Counted from the stretch's first letter, positions 1 through 6,703 are shown. The stretch is DNA of 7,776 nt from Hyphomicrobiales bacterium (GCA_015654965.1 JAATGD010000052.1:1-7776); one strand, 5' to 3'. Notes: generated by a model from the letters alone, not told the origin. Numbers and translations are program-made.

Positions 1-2043
1 CGCCTTGATGGTGCCGGTGATGACATCGACCGAGGGACGCTGGGTCGCCATAATGACATGGATACCCGCCGCACGCGCCATCTGCGCCAGACGCTGCACC
101 GTGCCTTCGATATCCTTGCCTGCGACCATCATCAAATCGGCCATTTCGTCAATGATGACGACGATATAGGGCATCGGTTCGAGATCAAGCTGTTCCGTCT
201 CGTAGATCGCCTCGCCCGTATTGCGGTCAAAGCCCGTCTGCACGGTACGCGCAATGCGCTCGCCCTTGTTCTGGGCCTGCCCCACACGCTGGTTGAAGCC
301 GTCGATGTTGCGCACGCCGACCTTCGACATCTTGCGATAGCGGTCTTCCATCTCGCGCACGGTCCATTTGAGCGCGACAACCGCCTTTTTCGGATCAGTG
401 ACGACCGGGGTCAAAAGATGCGGAATGCCATCATAGATGGAGAGTTCCAGCATTTTCGGATCGATCATGATCAATCGGCATTCCTGTGGCGTCATGCGAT
501 AGACGAGCGACAGGATCATGGTGTTGATCGCAACCGACTTGCCCGAACCCGTGGTGCCCGCAACCAGCAAATGTGGCATCTTGGCGATATCGGCGATCAC
601 CGGCTCGCCATTGATGGTCTTGCCGAGCGCCAGCGCCAGCTTTGCCTTGGTGTGCTCAAAATCACGACTTGCCAGCATTTCACGCAGATAAACCATTTCG
701 CGCTTCTGGTTCGGCAATTCGATGCCGATCACATTACGGCCCGGAACCACCGCCACACGCGCAGCAATCGCGCTCATCGAGCGGGCAATATCGTCCGCCA
801 AACCGATCACGCGAGAGGATTTGATTCCCGGAGCCGGTTCCAGCTCATAAAGCGTCACCACCGGTCCCGGCTTCACATTGATGATCTCGCCGCGCACGCC
901 GAAATCTTCCAGAACGCCTTCGAGAAGGCGGGCATTCTGCTCCAGCGCATCTTTCGACAGCGAGGCATCACGCGCCACCGCCTTCGGCTCGGCAAGGAAA
1001 TGCAGCGATGGCATTTCAAATGCCCCACCATCGCGAAGGAAAGAGGGCTGCGCCTCGCGCTGGATGCGCGAACCGGGCTTTGCGGCTCCGGCTGCTTGCT
1101 CGACACGTGCCTTGCGGCGACGCTGCGGCGGCGCATCGTGCCATTCTTCGCCCGCCAGCGGCCGTGTCTCGTCCTCATCCATGTCGAACGGCAGATCATC
1201 ATCAGCCCCGGCATCAAATCCGGGTTCGCGGCGCGATCCTTTGCGAACGCGACTGGGCGCTGCATCCGAATTGTCAAAATCCGCCTGCCTGCGTCGTTGT
1301 CCCATTCCGGTCAGACGCTTGAAATTCGCGCTCACCATCAAGGCCAGATGCGTCAGGGCACCGATAAACTGCATGCCGCCGCCATAATCCTCGGAAAACT
1401 CTTCTTCGGAACGACCAGCGTCAACAGGCTTGGCTCCCTTGGCCATTCCCGCCCCCCTGCCGATAATGCCGCTGGCAAACAGGCAAAGCCACACGGCAAG
1501 CGGGCTGAGAAGCAGCGCAATAATGGAGGCAATGGCACCTTGCGGGAAATGTCCCAGAAATACGCCCGGAAAACGCAAAATCAGATCGCCGAACACGCCG
1601 CCCAGCCCGATCGGCATCGGCCAGCTCGCAGGAACCGCAAAACAGCTTGCGATCGCGGCAAACAACAGGGCCGAAATGATCCATGCGAAGCTCCGCTTGG
1701 CAACACGACCTATTCCACCACGCGTCATCACTAAAAGCGCCCAGACGACGAGCGGCAGCAGCGCTGGTACACTGGCAAGGCCCAGAAACTGCATGGCGAT
1801 ATCGGAGAAAACCGCACCGGGATAGGCCAGCGCATTGGTCACCGGATTATCAGTCGCATGGCTGAAACTTGGATCGGCGACGTTCCAGGTCGCAAGAGCG
1901 CCGACCGCCATCGCCGTCAGCACCAGAAGCGCCAGCCCCAGCAATATCGTGAGCTGCCTGCGAAAAATATTGGCCAGTTTCAGCCTGTCTTCGCTCACCC
2001 GCTCATCGCGCAACGGGTATGATGGTGCGTATCCTTGCCGCAT
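1..2043 (-). CDS. ftsK: DNA translocase FtsK, N-terminal 681 residues (C-terminus beyond left edge)
   Basis: FtsK is a septum-anchored hexameric ATPase that pumps the chromosome termini apart and activates XerCD recombination at dif. The frame stays open from the ATG at 2043 to base 1. Hydrophobic segments lie near residues 31-53, 77-105, 118-136 and 170-193, matching the four-helix FtsK membrane anchor. A polar linker (about 200-340) follows, with basic RRR clusters and an acidic patch around 280-293. The motor begins near residue 350. It contains GPVVTLYELEPAPG (about 393-406), Walker A AGTTGSGKS (495-503, Lys502), Walker B VVIIDE (628-633) and the downstream HVIMATQRPSVDVITG motif. The end of the motor and the DNA-reading gamma domain are off the window. 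No strong Shine-Dalgarno precedes the ATG at 2043. A TTATAT box directly abuts it, so an internal start such as the GTG at codon 16 cannot be excluded. Gene identity is secure. Confidence 0.96.
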   Translation of the reverse strand, partial: MRQGYAPSYPLRDERVSEDRLKLANIFRRQLTILLGLALLVLTAMAVGALATWNVADPSFSHATDNPVTNALAYPGAVFSDIAMQFLGLASVPALLPLVVWALLVMTRGGIGRVAKRSFAWIISALLFAAIASCFAVPASWPMPIGLGGVFGDLILRFPGVFLGHFPQGAIASIIALLLSPLAVWLCLFASGIIGRGAGMAKGAKPVDAGRSEEEFSEDYGGGMQFIGALTHLALMVSANFKRLTGMGQRRRQADFDNSDAAPSRVRKGSRREPGFDAGADDDLPFDMDEDETRPLAGEEWHDAPPQRRRKARVEQAAGAAKPGSRIQREAQPSFLRDGGAFEMPSLHFLAEPKAVARDASLSKDALEQNARLLEGVLEDFGVRGEIINVKPGPVVTLYELEPAPGIKSSRVIGLADDIARSMSAIAARVAVVPGRNVIGIELPNQKREMVYLREMLASRDFEHTKAKLALALGKTINGEPVIADIAKMPHLLVAGTTGSGKSVAINTMILSLVYRMTPQECRLIMIDPKMLELSIYDGIPHLLTPVVTDPKKAVVALKWTVREMEDRYRKMSKVGVRNIDGFNQRVGQAQNKGERIARTVQTGFDRNTGEAIYETEQLDLEPMPYIVVIIDEMADLMMVAGKDIEGTVQRLAQMARAAGIHVIMATQRPSVDVITGTIKA

Positions 2044-2108
2044 ATATAAGCCAGTCCCGAACCAGATTTCGCAATAGGAGCCGCAACAGAGATCCCTGCG
2101 GGCGTTAT

Positions 2109-2113
2109 GAATC
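2109..2113. promoter_or_regulatory. GANTC (CcrM methylation) site in the ftsK upstream region
   Basis: GAATC lies about 65 bases upstream of the ftsK ATG. In alphaproteobacteria CcrM methylates GANTC, and GcrA uses such sites in promoters of cell-cycle genes. On the ftsK strand it abuts a CATAAC hexamer (2104-2109) that could be a -10 box. The motif is short and occurs by chance, so the functional reading is inference from its position. Confidence 0.3.
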
Positions 2114-2133
2114 GGGGCAATCCTAATGGAGCG

Positions 2134-2156
2134 ATGGTTAATTCCACATTAACCAT
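2134..2156. promoter_or_regulatory. CtrA-type binding site upstream of ftsK
   Basis: This is a perfect 9-base inverted repeat, ATGGTTAAT and ATTAACCAT, separated by TCCAC. It contains TTAA-N7-TTAAC on both strands, the full consensus for the alphaproteobacterial cell-cycle regulator CtrA, with the CCAT extension on both arms. It is centred about 100 bases upstream of the ftsK start and lies beyond the 3' end and terminator of amtB, so ftsK is the natural target. It has no T-run and is not a terminator. Whether CtrA activates or represses here cannot be read from the sequence. Confidence 0.6.
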
Positions 2157-2172
2157 GGACGGAAACGCAAAT

Positions 2173-2200
2173 GAAAAGGCGCGGTTTCCCGCGCCTTTTC
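2173..2200 (-). terminator. Rho-independent terminator of amtB
   Basis: A perfect 12-base stem, GAAAAGGCGCGG pairing with CCGCGCCTTTTC around a four-base loop, sits 18 bases past the amtB stop codon. Read on the minus strand it is GC-rich at the top and ends in CCTTTTCATTT, a short U-rich tail. It should insulate ftsK, downstream on the same strand, from amtB transcription. Confidence 0.8.
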
Positions 2201-2218
2201 TCTTCAGGAGAACTGTTC

Positions 2219-3517
2219 TTACTGAACAGATTCGCCGTGCAAAGCGATGTCGAGACCTTCGAGTTCCGCCTGTTTGCTGGGACGCAGCCCCATGATGGCC
2301 TTGACAACGTAAAGAATGATGGCGGTGGCGATTGCGGTATAGACGACGGTGATGGCAGCACCGAAGAACTGCTTGCCAACACTCGCACCTTCACCTGCCG
2401 CATTGATAGCGGTATCGGCAAAAACGCCTGTGAGAACCGCACCGATGAAACCACCAACGCCATGCACGCCAAAGGCGTCGAGCGAGTCGTCATAGCCGAG
2501 CGCATGCTTGATCTTGACGGCGGCGATATAGCAGATCGCACCGGCGATGATGCCAAGGATGAGCGCGCCGGTTGGATTGACGAAACCGGCAGCAGGGGTG
2601 ACGGCAACGAGACCGGCCACAGCACCCGAGATGATGCCGAGAATGCTTGGCTTGCCAGCGATCGCCCATTCGGCAAACATCCATGCAAGAGCGGCACCGG
2701 CGGTGGCAACCTGCGTGTTGAGCATGGCGACAGCTGCGAGTGAATTCGCACCGACGGCCGAGCCTGCGTTGAAGCCGAACCAGCCAACCCACAGAAGGGC
2801 TGCGCCGATCACCGACAGGACGAGGTTATGCGGTGCCATATTGGTCTGCCCGTAACCGTCGCGCTTGCCGACGATGAGGGCGGCCACGAGACCGGCCACA
2901 CCGGCATTGATATGCACGACTGTACCACCGGCAAAGTCGAGAACGCCGTCAGAAGCGAGGAAGCCGCCGCCCCACACCCAGTGGGCGACCGGGATATAGA
3001 CAATGAACAGCCACAGGGTCAGGAACACCAGCATCGAAGAAAACTTCATGCGCTCGGCAAAAGAACCGGCGATGAGAGCGGGTGTGATGATCGCAAAGGT
3101 CATCTGGAAGACGATGAAAAGATATTCAGGGATCGTGCCTGTAAGCGATTCCATCGTCACGCCCGAGAAGAAGGCTTTCGAGAAACCGCCAATATAGGCG
3201 TTCATCGAGCCGCCATCGGTGAAGGCAAGCGAATAGCCAGCCACCATCCAGAGCACGGACATGAGGCAGGTGACGGCAAAGCTCTGCATCACCGTGGAAA
3301 GCACGTTTTTCTTGCGCACCATGCCGCCATAGAACAGGGCCAGTCCCGGGATGGTCATCATCAGCACGAGCGCCGTTGAGGTCAGCATCCACGCTGTATC
3401 GCCCGTATCCAGGGTCGGGGCTGCTTCGGCATCCTGCGCCAAGGCCGTTCCTGCAAGGAGGAGCAGCGCTGGCAGGGTGGCGAAAGCCGTGTGCTTTAAT
3501 CTTTCTGTTATGAGCAT
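2219..3517 (-). CDS. amtB: Ammonium channel AmtB
   Basis: This 432-residue inner-membrane channel conducts ammonium as NH3/H+ and is normally made under nitrogen limitation. A signal peptide is visible: ERLK, a hydrophobic stretch at about 11-25, then ALA-Q with likely cleavage after residue 27. About eleven membrane helices follow. With a constant offset of 34 from mature E. coli AmtB, all key residues are present: Phe-gate F141 and F249, W182, D194, S253, T307 and the twin histidines H202 and H352. The cytoplasmic tail keeps GLD...HGE, the region contacted by the PII protein GlnK. The start is supported by GGAG seven bases upstream. The upstream gap carries a sigma-54-like promoter, and a terminator follows, so it is probably transcribed alone. 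The oddity is that glnK, the usual partner gene, is not adjacent. Confidence 0.97.
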   Translation of the reverse strand: MLITERLKHTAFATLPALLLLAGTALAQDAEAAPTLDTGDTAWMLTSTALVLMMTIPGLALFYGGMVRKKNVLSTVMQSFAVTCLMSVLWMVAGYSLAFTDGGSMNAYIGGFSKAFFSGVTMESLTGTIPEYLFIVFQMTFAIITPALIAGSFAERMKFSSMLVFLTLWLFIVYIPVAHWVWGGGFLASDGVLDFAGGTVVHINAGVAGLVAALIVGKRDGYGQTNMAPHNLVLSVIGAALLWVGWFGFNAGSAVGANSLAAVAMLNTQVATAGAALAWMFAEWAIAGKPSILGIISGAVAGLVAVTPAAGFVNPTGALILGIIAGAICYIAAVKIKHALGYDDSLDAFGVHGVGGFIGAVLTGVFADTAINAAGEGASVGKQFFGAAITVVYTAIATAIILYVVKAIMGLRPSKQAELEGLDIALHGESVQ

Positions 3518-3585
3518 CGATTATCTCCGTCGAAAGGCGGTTTCAAACGCGGCTGCGCTGAAAAGACCGGTTCGATTAAGAGAGA

Positions 3586-3601
3586 AACAAAAATCGTGCC
3601 A
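3586..3601 (-). promoter_or_regulatory. Candidate sigma-54 (RpoN) promoter of amtB
   Basis: Read on the minus strand, TGGCACGATTTTTGTT matches TGGCAC-N5-TTGCW with the correct ten-base distance between the -24 GG and the -12 element. The -24 box is perfect; the -12 box reads GT instead of GC. Transcription would start near 3575, giving a leader of about 58 bases that ends in the GGAG ribosome site. RpoN/NtrC control is usual for amtB. I found no convincing NtrC palindrome (TGCAC...GTGCA type) upstream, which lowers confidence. Confidence 0.45.
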
Positions 3602-3777
3602 ATTGCAGAATTGCCGGACGAGAAAGGCGATTTTCTTTGAAGCAACGCGCCGCTTCAGACGTCAAATGCCGCAAACAGGCCTTTTAGAAGATGCTATTTT
3701 GCCACTTTGCCGCTAACAGATTCATTTGATTCAGGATTTCGCCATCCGGCTGGCAGCGAAGAGACATCTGTCAGTCC

Positions 3778-3828
3778 AATATTTGATTATTATTTAATCA
3801 TCGTTTTCCGGGATGGCTAATATTTGAT
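3778..3828. repeat. Short direct repeat AATATTTGAT in AT-rich spacer
   Basis: The ten-base word AATATTTGAT occurs at 3778-3787 and again at 3819-3828, 41 bases apart (about four helical turns), just past the tesB stop codon. Between them lies the AT palindrome at 3784-3800. This could be a protein-binding pair or chance in AT-rich DNA. Confidence 0.35.
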
Positions 3829-3830
3829 CA

Positions 3831-4772
3831 TCATTCTTTTTCATGCACACGAATTAGCCCTTCCTGAGCGACAGATGCCACCAGAATCCCCTCACGCGTA
3901 TAGAGCGAGCCGCGATTGAAGCCACGCGCACCCGAAGCGCTTGGCGTGTCCTGCGTATAAAGTAGCCAGTCATTGAGCCGGAACGGGCGATGAAACCACA
4001 TGGCATGATCGAGGCTTGCCACTTGCAGATCGCGATCAAAGATCGAGCGGCCATGGGGATGCAGCGACGTGTCGAGCAGCGTCATGTCCGACAGATAAGC
4101 GAGAATTGCCGCCTGAAGGGCGCGATCATCGGGCACGATGCCACGCGCGCGCACCCAGACATGCTGGGCAGGGTCGAGTTTCTCGCGTGAAAAATAATGC
4201 GACAGCGAAACCGGCTTGATTTCGATGGGCCGTTCCTGCTCCCAGTATTTACGCACATTCGCAGGCGCCAGATGCAGATATTGCTCCTTGATATCGCGGT
4301 CACCCAGCAAGTCTTCAGGTTGCGGCAAGTTTTCGGGCATCGCGATCTGATGATCCAGCCCACCCTCATCCACCTGAAACGAGCAGGAAAGCGAAAAAAT
4401 ACCCTTGCCATGCTGCTTGGCCAGAACGCGACGCGTATTGAAGCTGGAGCCGTCACGAATACGGTCCACCTCATAGATGATCGGAATTTTGGGATCGCCC
4501 GGCCGCATGAAATAGGCATGCAGGGAGTGGACATGGCGCTCCGGCTCGACCGTGCGCTGTGCGGCAATGAGCGCCTGCCCGATCACCTGTCCGCCAAAAA
4601 CCCGCTGCCAGCCCACTTGCGGGCTATTGCCGCGGAAAAGGTCCATCTCCAATGTCTCAATATCGAGAACAGACAACAGCTCCCGCATGGCATTCGTCTG
4701 GGCATTGGTCTGGCCGACCTCTGCCTGATCATCTTCGCGGTGCTGATATGCGGCGTTTTCATCGTTGGACAT
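3831..4772 (-). CDS. tesB: Acyl-CoA thioesterase II (TesB)
   Basis: TesB hydrolyses medium- and long-chain acyl-CoA to free fatty acid and CoA in the cytoplasm, using two fused hot-dog domains. The 313 residues include LFRG..PQ.GWQRVFGGQVIGQAL (about 45-68), HSLHAYFMRPGD (82-93), SFNTRRV (110-116) and DHAMWFHRPF (255-264). With a constant offset of 25 from E. coli TesB, the catalytic triad aligns as D229, S253 (Thr228 in E. coli) and Q303. The protein carries a polar extension of about 28 residues before the usual family start at Met29. The upstream start is preferred because AGGAGA lies ten bases before it, whereas no ribosome site precedes Met29. It is transcribed divergently from the ubiquinone hydroxylase. 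In rhizobia tesB commonly neighbours glnK-amtB; any functional link is unproven. Confidence 0.95.
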   Translation of the reverse strand: MSNDENAAYQHREDDQAEVGQTNAQTNAMRELLSVLDIETLEMDLFRGNSPQVGWQRVFGGQVIGQALIAAQRTVEPERHVHSLHAYFMRPGDPKIPIIYEVDRIRDGSSFNTRRVLAKQHGKGIFSLSCSFQVDEGGLDHQIAMPENLPQPEDLLGDRDIKEQYLHLAPANVRKYWEQERPIEIKPVSLSHYFSREKLDPAQHVWVRARGIVPDDRALQAAILAYLSDMTLLDTSLHPHGRSIFDRDLQVASLDHAMWFHRPFRLNDWLLYTQDTPSASGARGFNRGSLYTREGILVASVAQEGLIRVHEKE

Positions 4773-4821
4773 GGACAGCCTGTCTCCTGCGACCCTATAT
4801 GATATTGATGATGCGTTTCAT

Positions 4822-4850
4822 GTTTGTGCCCGATGGTCGAACAGTGTCAA
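4822..4850 (-). promoter_or_regulatory. Weak candidate sigma-70 promoter of tesB
   Basis: On the minus strand a perfect TTGACA (4850-4845) is followed 17 bases later by ACAAAC, a poor -10 box. It faces tesB, about 50 bases upstream of its start codon. The -35 match is strong and the -10 match weak, so this is only a candidate. Confidence 0.25.
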
Positions 4851-4854
4851 GCTA

Positions 4855-4883
4855 TTGGCAGCTTTGCAACGCAGGAATATAAC
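4855..4883 (+). promoter_or_regulatory. Candidate sigma-70 promoter of the ubiquinone hydroxylase gene
   Basis: TTGGCA and TATAAC are separated by exactly 17 bases, each one mismatch from consensus. The predicted start near 4890 gives a leader of about 58 bases before the ATG at 4948. It partly overlaps the region used by the divergent tesB promoter. Confidence 0.5.
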
Positions 4884-4947
4884 GGCTTCACTCTGGCCGC
4901 ATTGATATCAGAAGCATGATACGAGCTTTCTGGAAAGGATGAAGACG

Positions 4948-6183
4948 ATGCCCAAACAGACCAGCGCCCGCAAGACCGATCTGCTGATCGCCGGTGGCGG
5001 CTATGTCGGCCTCGTAACAGCCACTGCCGTCAAATCGGCAGCGCCCCACCTTTCGGTCATGGTCGTGGACGGCGCACCTGCCGGTGCATGGAAAACCGAC
5101 CCGCGCGCCTCGTCCATCGCAGCCGCCGCAACCCGTATGTTGAGCCAACTCGGCTGCTGGCAAGATATCGCAGCCGATGCGCAGCCAATCACCGAAATGG
5201 TCATTACCGATTCGCGTGTTTCCGATCCGGTGCGTCCGGTCTTTCTCACCTTTTCGGGCGATGTGGAACCGGGCGAACCCTTTGCGCATATGGTGGAAAA
5301 TCGCGTGCTCAACACAGCGCTTCACGCCAAAGCAGACGCTTTGGGCATCACCTTTCTCGAAGCAACCAGCGTCGATCAATTCGCGACCGAGGCCGAAAGC
5401 GTTTCTGTCTCTCTTTCCAATGGTGAAACAGTCCAGACGCGCCTGCTGATTGCAGCCGATGGCGCACGCTCGCGCCTGCGCGATCAGGCTGGCATCAAGA
5501 CCGTCAGTTGGGACTATGGCCAGTCGGGCATTGTCTGCAATGTCGCCCACGAAAAACCGCATGGCGGGCGCGCCGATGAACATTTCCTGCCCTCAGGACC
5601 CTTTGCCATCCTGCCGCTGAAAGGCAATCGCAGCTCGCTCGTGTGGACCGAGCGCACCGCAGATGCCGAGCGACTCGTGCGCGAGGACGATTTCGTTTTC
5701 GACATCGAACTCGAGCAACGCTTTGGCCATCGTCTGGGTGCACTCAAGGTCGAAGGCCCGCGCCGCGCCTTCCCGCTCGGCCTGACGCTGGCGCGTGAAT
5801 ACGTCAAACCGCGCTTTGCCCTTGTTGGTGACGCCGCCCACCGCGTTCATCCAATTGCAGGTCAGGGCCTCAATCTCGGTTTCCGCGATGCCGCAGCCAT
5901 TGCCGAAGTGATTGTGGAAACCGACCGCCTTGGCCTTGATATCGGCTCTTTTGCCGCCCTTGAGCGCTACCAGAGCTGGCGGCGTTTCGAGACGGTGCAA
6001 ATGGGGGTTACGACCGACGTTCTCACCCGGCTTTTCTCCAATGACAATCCGGCCATCCGCTCGGTACGCGATATCGGGCTTGGTCTGGTGGACCGCATGC
6101 CCAGCCTGAAAACCTTCTTCACCAGACAGGCCGCAGGACTTTCAGGCAAGAGTCCGCGCCTTTTGCAAGGCGATGCTATTTAA
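4948..6183 (+). CDS. UbiH/UbiF/UbiL-family FAD-dependent ubiquinone biosynthesis hydroxylase
   Basis: This is a class A flavoprotein monooxygenase that hydroxylates the aromatic ring of ubiquinone precursors using O2 and NAD(P)H. Over 411 residues it shows the FAD-binding motif AGGGYVGL (about 15-22), the NAD(P)H/FAD motif with DG at 171-172 in AADGARSRLR, and the second FAD motif GDAAHRVHPIAGQGLNLG (294-311). All three have the spacing of the UbiH/COQ6 family. Which ring carbon it modifies cannot be settled by eye. Alphaproteobacteria often use UbiL, which acts at more than one position, so no symbol is given. An in-frame ATG exists at 4939, but the ribosome site GGAAAGGA (4932-4939) overlaps it and sits eight bases before 4948, which is therefore preferred. 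The gene has its own promoter and is followed 71 bases later by osmC. Confidence 0.9.
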   Translation: MPKQTSARKTDLLIAGGGYVGLVTATAVKSAAPHLSVMVVDGAPAGAWKTDPRASSIAAAATRMLSQLGCWQDIAADAQPITEMVITDSRVSDPVRPVFLTFSGDVEPGEPFAHMVENRVLNTALHAKADALGITFLEATSVDQFATEAESVSVSLSNGETVQTRLLIAADGARSRLRDQAGIKTVSWDYGQSGIVCNVAHEKPHGGRADEHFLPSGPFAILPLKGNRSSLVWTERTADAERLVREDDFVFDIELEQRFGHRLGALKVEGPRRAFPLGLTLAREYVKPRFALVGDAAHRVHPIAGQGLNLGFRDAAAIAEVIVETDRLGLDIGSFAALERYQSWRRFETVQMGVTTDVLTRLFSNDNPAIRSVRDIGLGLVDRMPSLKTFFTRQAAGLSGKSPRLLQGDAI

Positions 6184-6219
6184 TCTCAGACTGGAAGCAT
6201 ATGGCTAGCGCCCTATATC

Positions 6220-6236
6220 GATGATACCCCATCATC
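6220..6236. promoter_or_regulatory. Inverted repeat just upstream of the osmC ribosome site
   Basis: GATGAT and ATCATC form a 6-base inverted repeat with a 5-base centre (ACCCC). It lies directly after a -10-like CTATAT (6213-6218) and four bases before the AAAGGAG ribosome site. It could be an operator covering an osmC transcription start, or a weak RNA hairpin. No known regulator motif is recognised. Confidence 0.25.
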
Positions 6237-6254
6237 ATTGAAAGGAGCTTTCCC

Positions 6255-6692
6255 ATGGACAGAAAAGCAACCGCAGTCTGGCAAGGCACGCTCAAGGAAG
6301 GCAACGGCACGCTGAACTCTCAAAGTGGCGCGCTCAAAGATCTGGCCTATAATTTCAAGGCCCGTTTTGAGGATGAAAGCGGACGTGCGGGCACCAATCC
6401 GGAAGAGCTTCTCGGTGCAGCACACGCAGGCTGTTTTGCCATGCAGCTTTCAGCCATTCTGACGCAAAACGGCACCCCACCCGATAAACTCGACGCAACG
6501 GCAACGGTGACGATAGCCCCTGCCAATGGTGGCGGATTTGAAATCACCCGCAGCGCCTTGAAGCTTGTGGCCAATGTGCCCAAGATATCCGAGGAAGAAT
6601 TTAAAACTCTCGCCAACAAGGCGAAGGAATCCTGCCCCTTGTCAAAAGCATTGGGTGCCATTGACGTGACACTGGACGCGACGCTCGTTTAA
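6255..6692 (+). CDS. osmC: OsmC family thiol-dependent peroxidase
   Basis: OsmC reduces organic hydroperoxides and hydrogen peroxide through a reactive cysteine and protects against oxidative and osmotic stress. The 145 residues align end to end with E. coli OsmC (143). They include W9-G11 and GTL near the start, YNFKARFE with the active-site Arg37, GTNPEELLGAAHAGCF with the catalytic Glu and peroxidatic Cys60, and KESCPLSKAL with resolving Cys127. The GTNPEEL form and the AHAGC context indicate OsmC rather than Ohr. AAAGGAG lies seven bases before the ATG. The gene follows the ubiquinone hydroxylase in the same direction after 71 bases, so read-through or an own promoter are both possible. 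It ends at a shared two-way terminator. Confidence 0.94.
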   Translation: MDRKATAVWQGTLKEGNGTLNSQSGALKDLAYNFKARFEDESGRAGTNPEELLGAAHAGCFAMQLSAILTQNGTPPDKLDATATVTIAPANGGGFEITRSALKLVANVPKISEEEFKTLANKAKESCPLSKALGAIDVTLDATLV

Positions 6693-6703
6693 AGGCACAC
6701 AGG

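Larger units (their letters stand above)
3518..3830. other. Gene-free gap between tesB and amtB, where glnK is expected
   Basis: These 313 bases contain no convincing coding region on either strand. A PII gene needs about 339 bases, and none of its hallmarks (a KPFKL-like start, the T-loop, a GETGD-type end) can be read in any frame. The amtB-proximal half carries a sigma-54-like promoter and the amtB ribosome binding site. The tesB-proximal half is AT-rich. It contains a repeated AATATTTGAT and a small palindrome, TGATTA-TTATT-TAATCA (3784-3800). No clear U-tailed terminator for tesB is visible. Confidence 0.6.

Noticed and set aside
58..1734. A 558-codon open frame on the plus strand
   Set aside because: It lies entirely antisense to ftsK, whose frame is continuous with clear Walker motifs. 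The predicted protein is rich in His and Arg with no recognisable domain, as expected for the shadow frame of a GC-rich gene.
2149..2787. Open frames overlapping amtB on both strands (for example 212 codons minus, 183 codons plus at 2828-3379)
   Set aside because: All are alternative-frame shadows of amtB, which has every conserved channel residue.
3667..3682. A second sigma-54-like sequence upstream of amtB (AGGCCT...CGGCA on the minus strand)
   Set aside because: The GG-N10-GC spacing is correct, but the flanking bases match consensus poorly compared with the site at 3586-3601.
3351..3716. A 121-codon plus-strand frame running from amtB into the tesB-amtB gap
   Set aside because: Its first half is antisense to the amtB signal peptide, there is no ribosome site, and the translated sequence shows no domain.
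3741..3817. GCCATCC and GGATGGC as a long-range inverted repeat flanking the AT-rich part of the tesB-amtB gap
   Set aside because: The seven-base arms are about 63 bases apart and extend only with a bulge; there is no target duplication or coding content to suggest a mobile element.
4197..4802. A 201-codon plus-strand frame opposite tesB
   Set aside because: It is antisense to tesB, which is conserved along its full length; there is no family resemblance.
4856..4868. Sigma-54-like TGGCAG...TTTGCA upstream of the ubiquinone hydroxylase gene
   Set aside because: The GG and GC elements are only seven bases apart instead of ten, and a good sigma-70 promoter with a 17-base spacer occupies the same place.
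4888..5583. A 231-codon minus-strand frame opposite the ubiquinone hydroxylase gene
   Set aside because: It is a shadow of the hydroxylase frame, which has three intact flavoprotein motifs.
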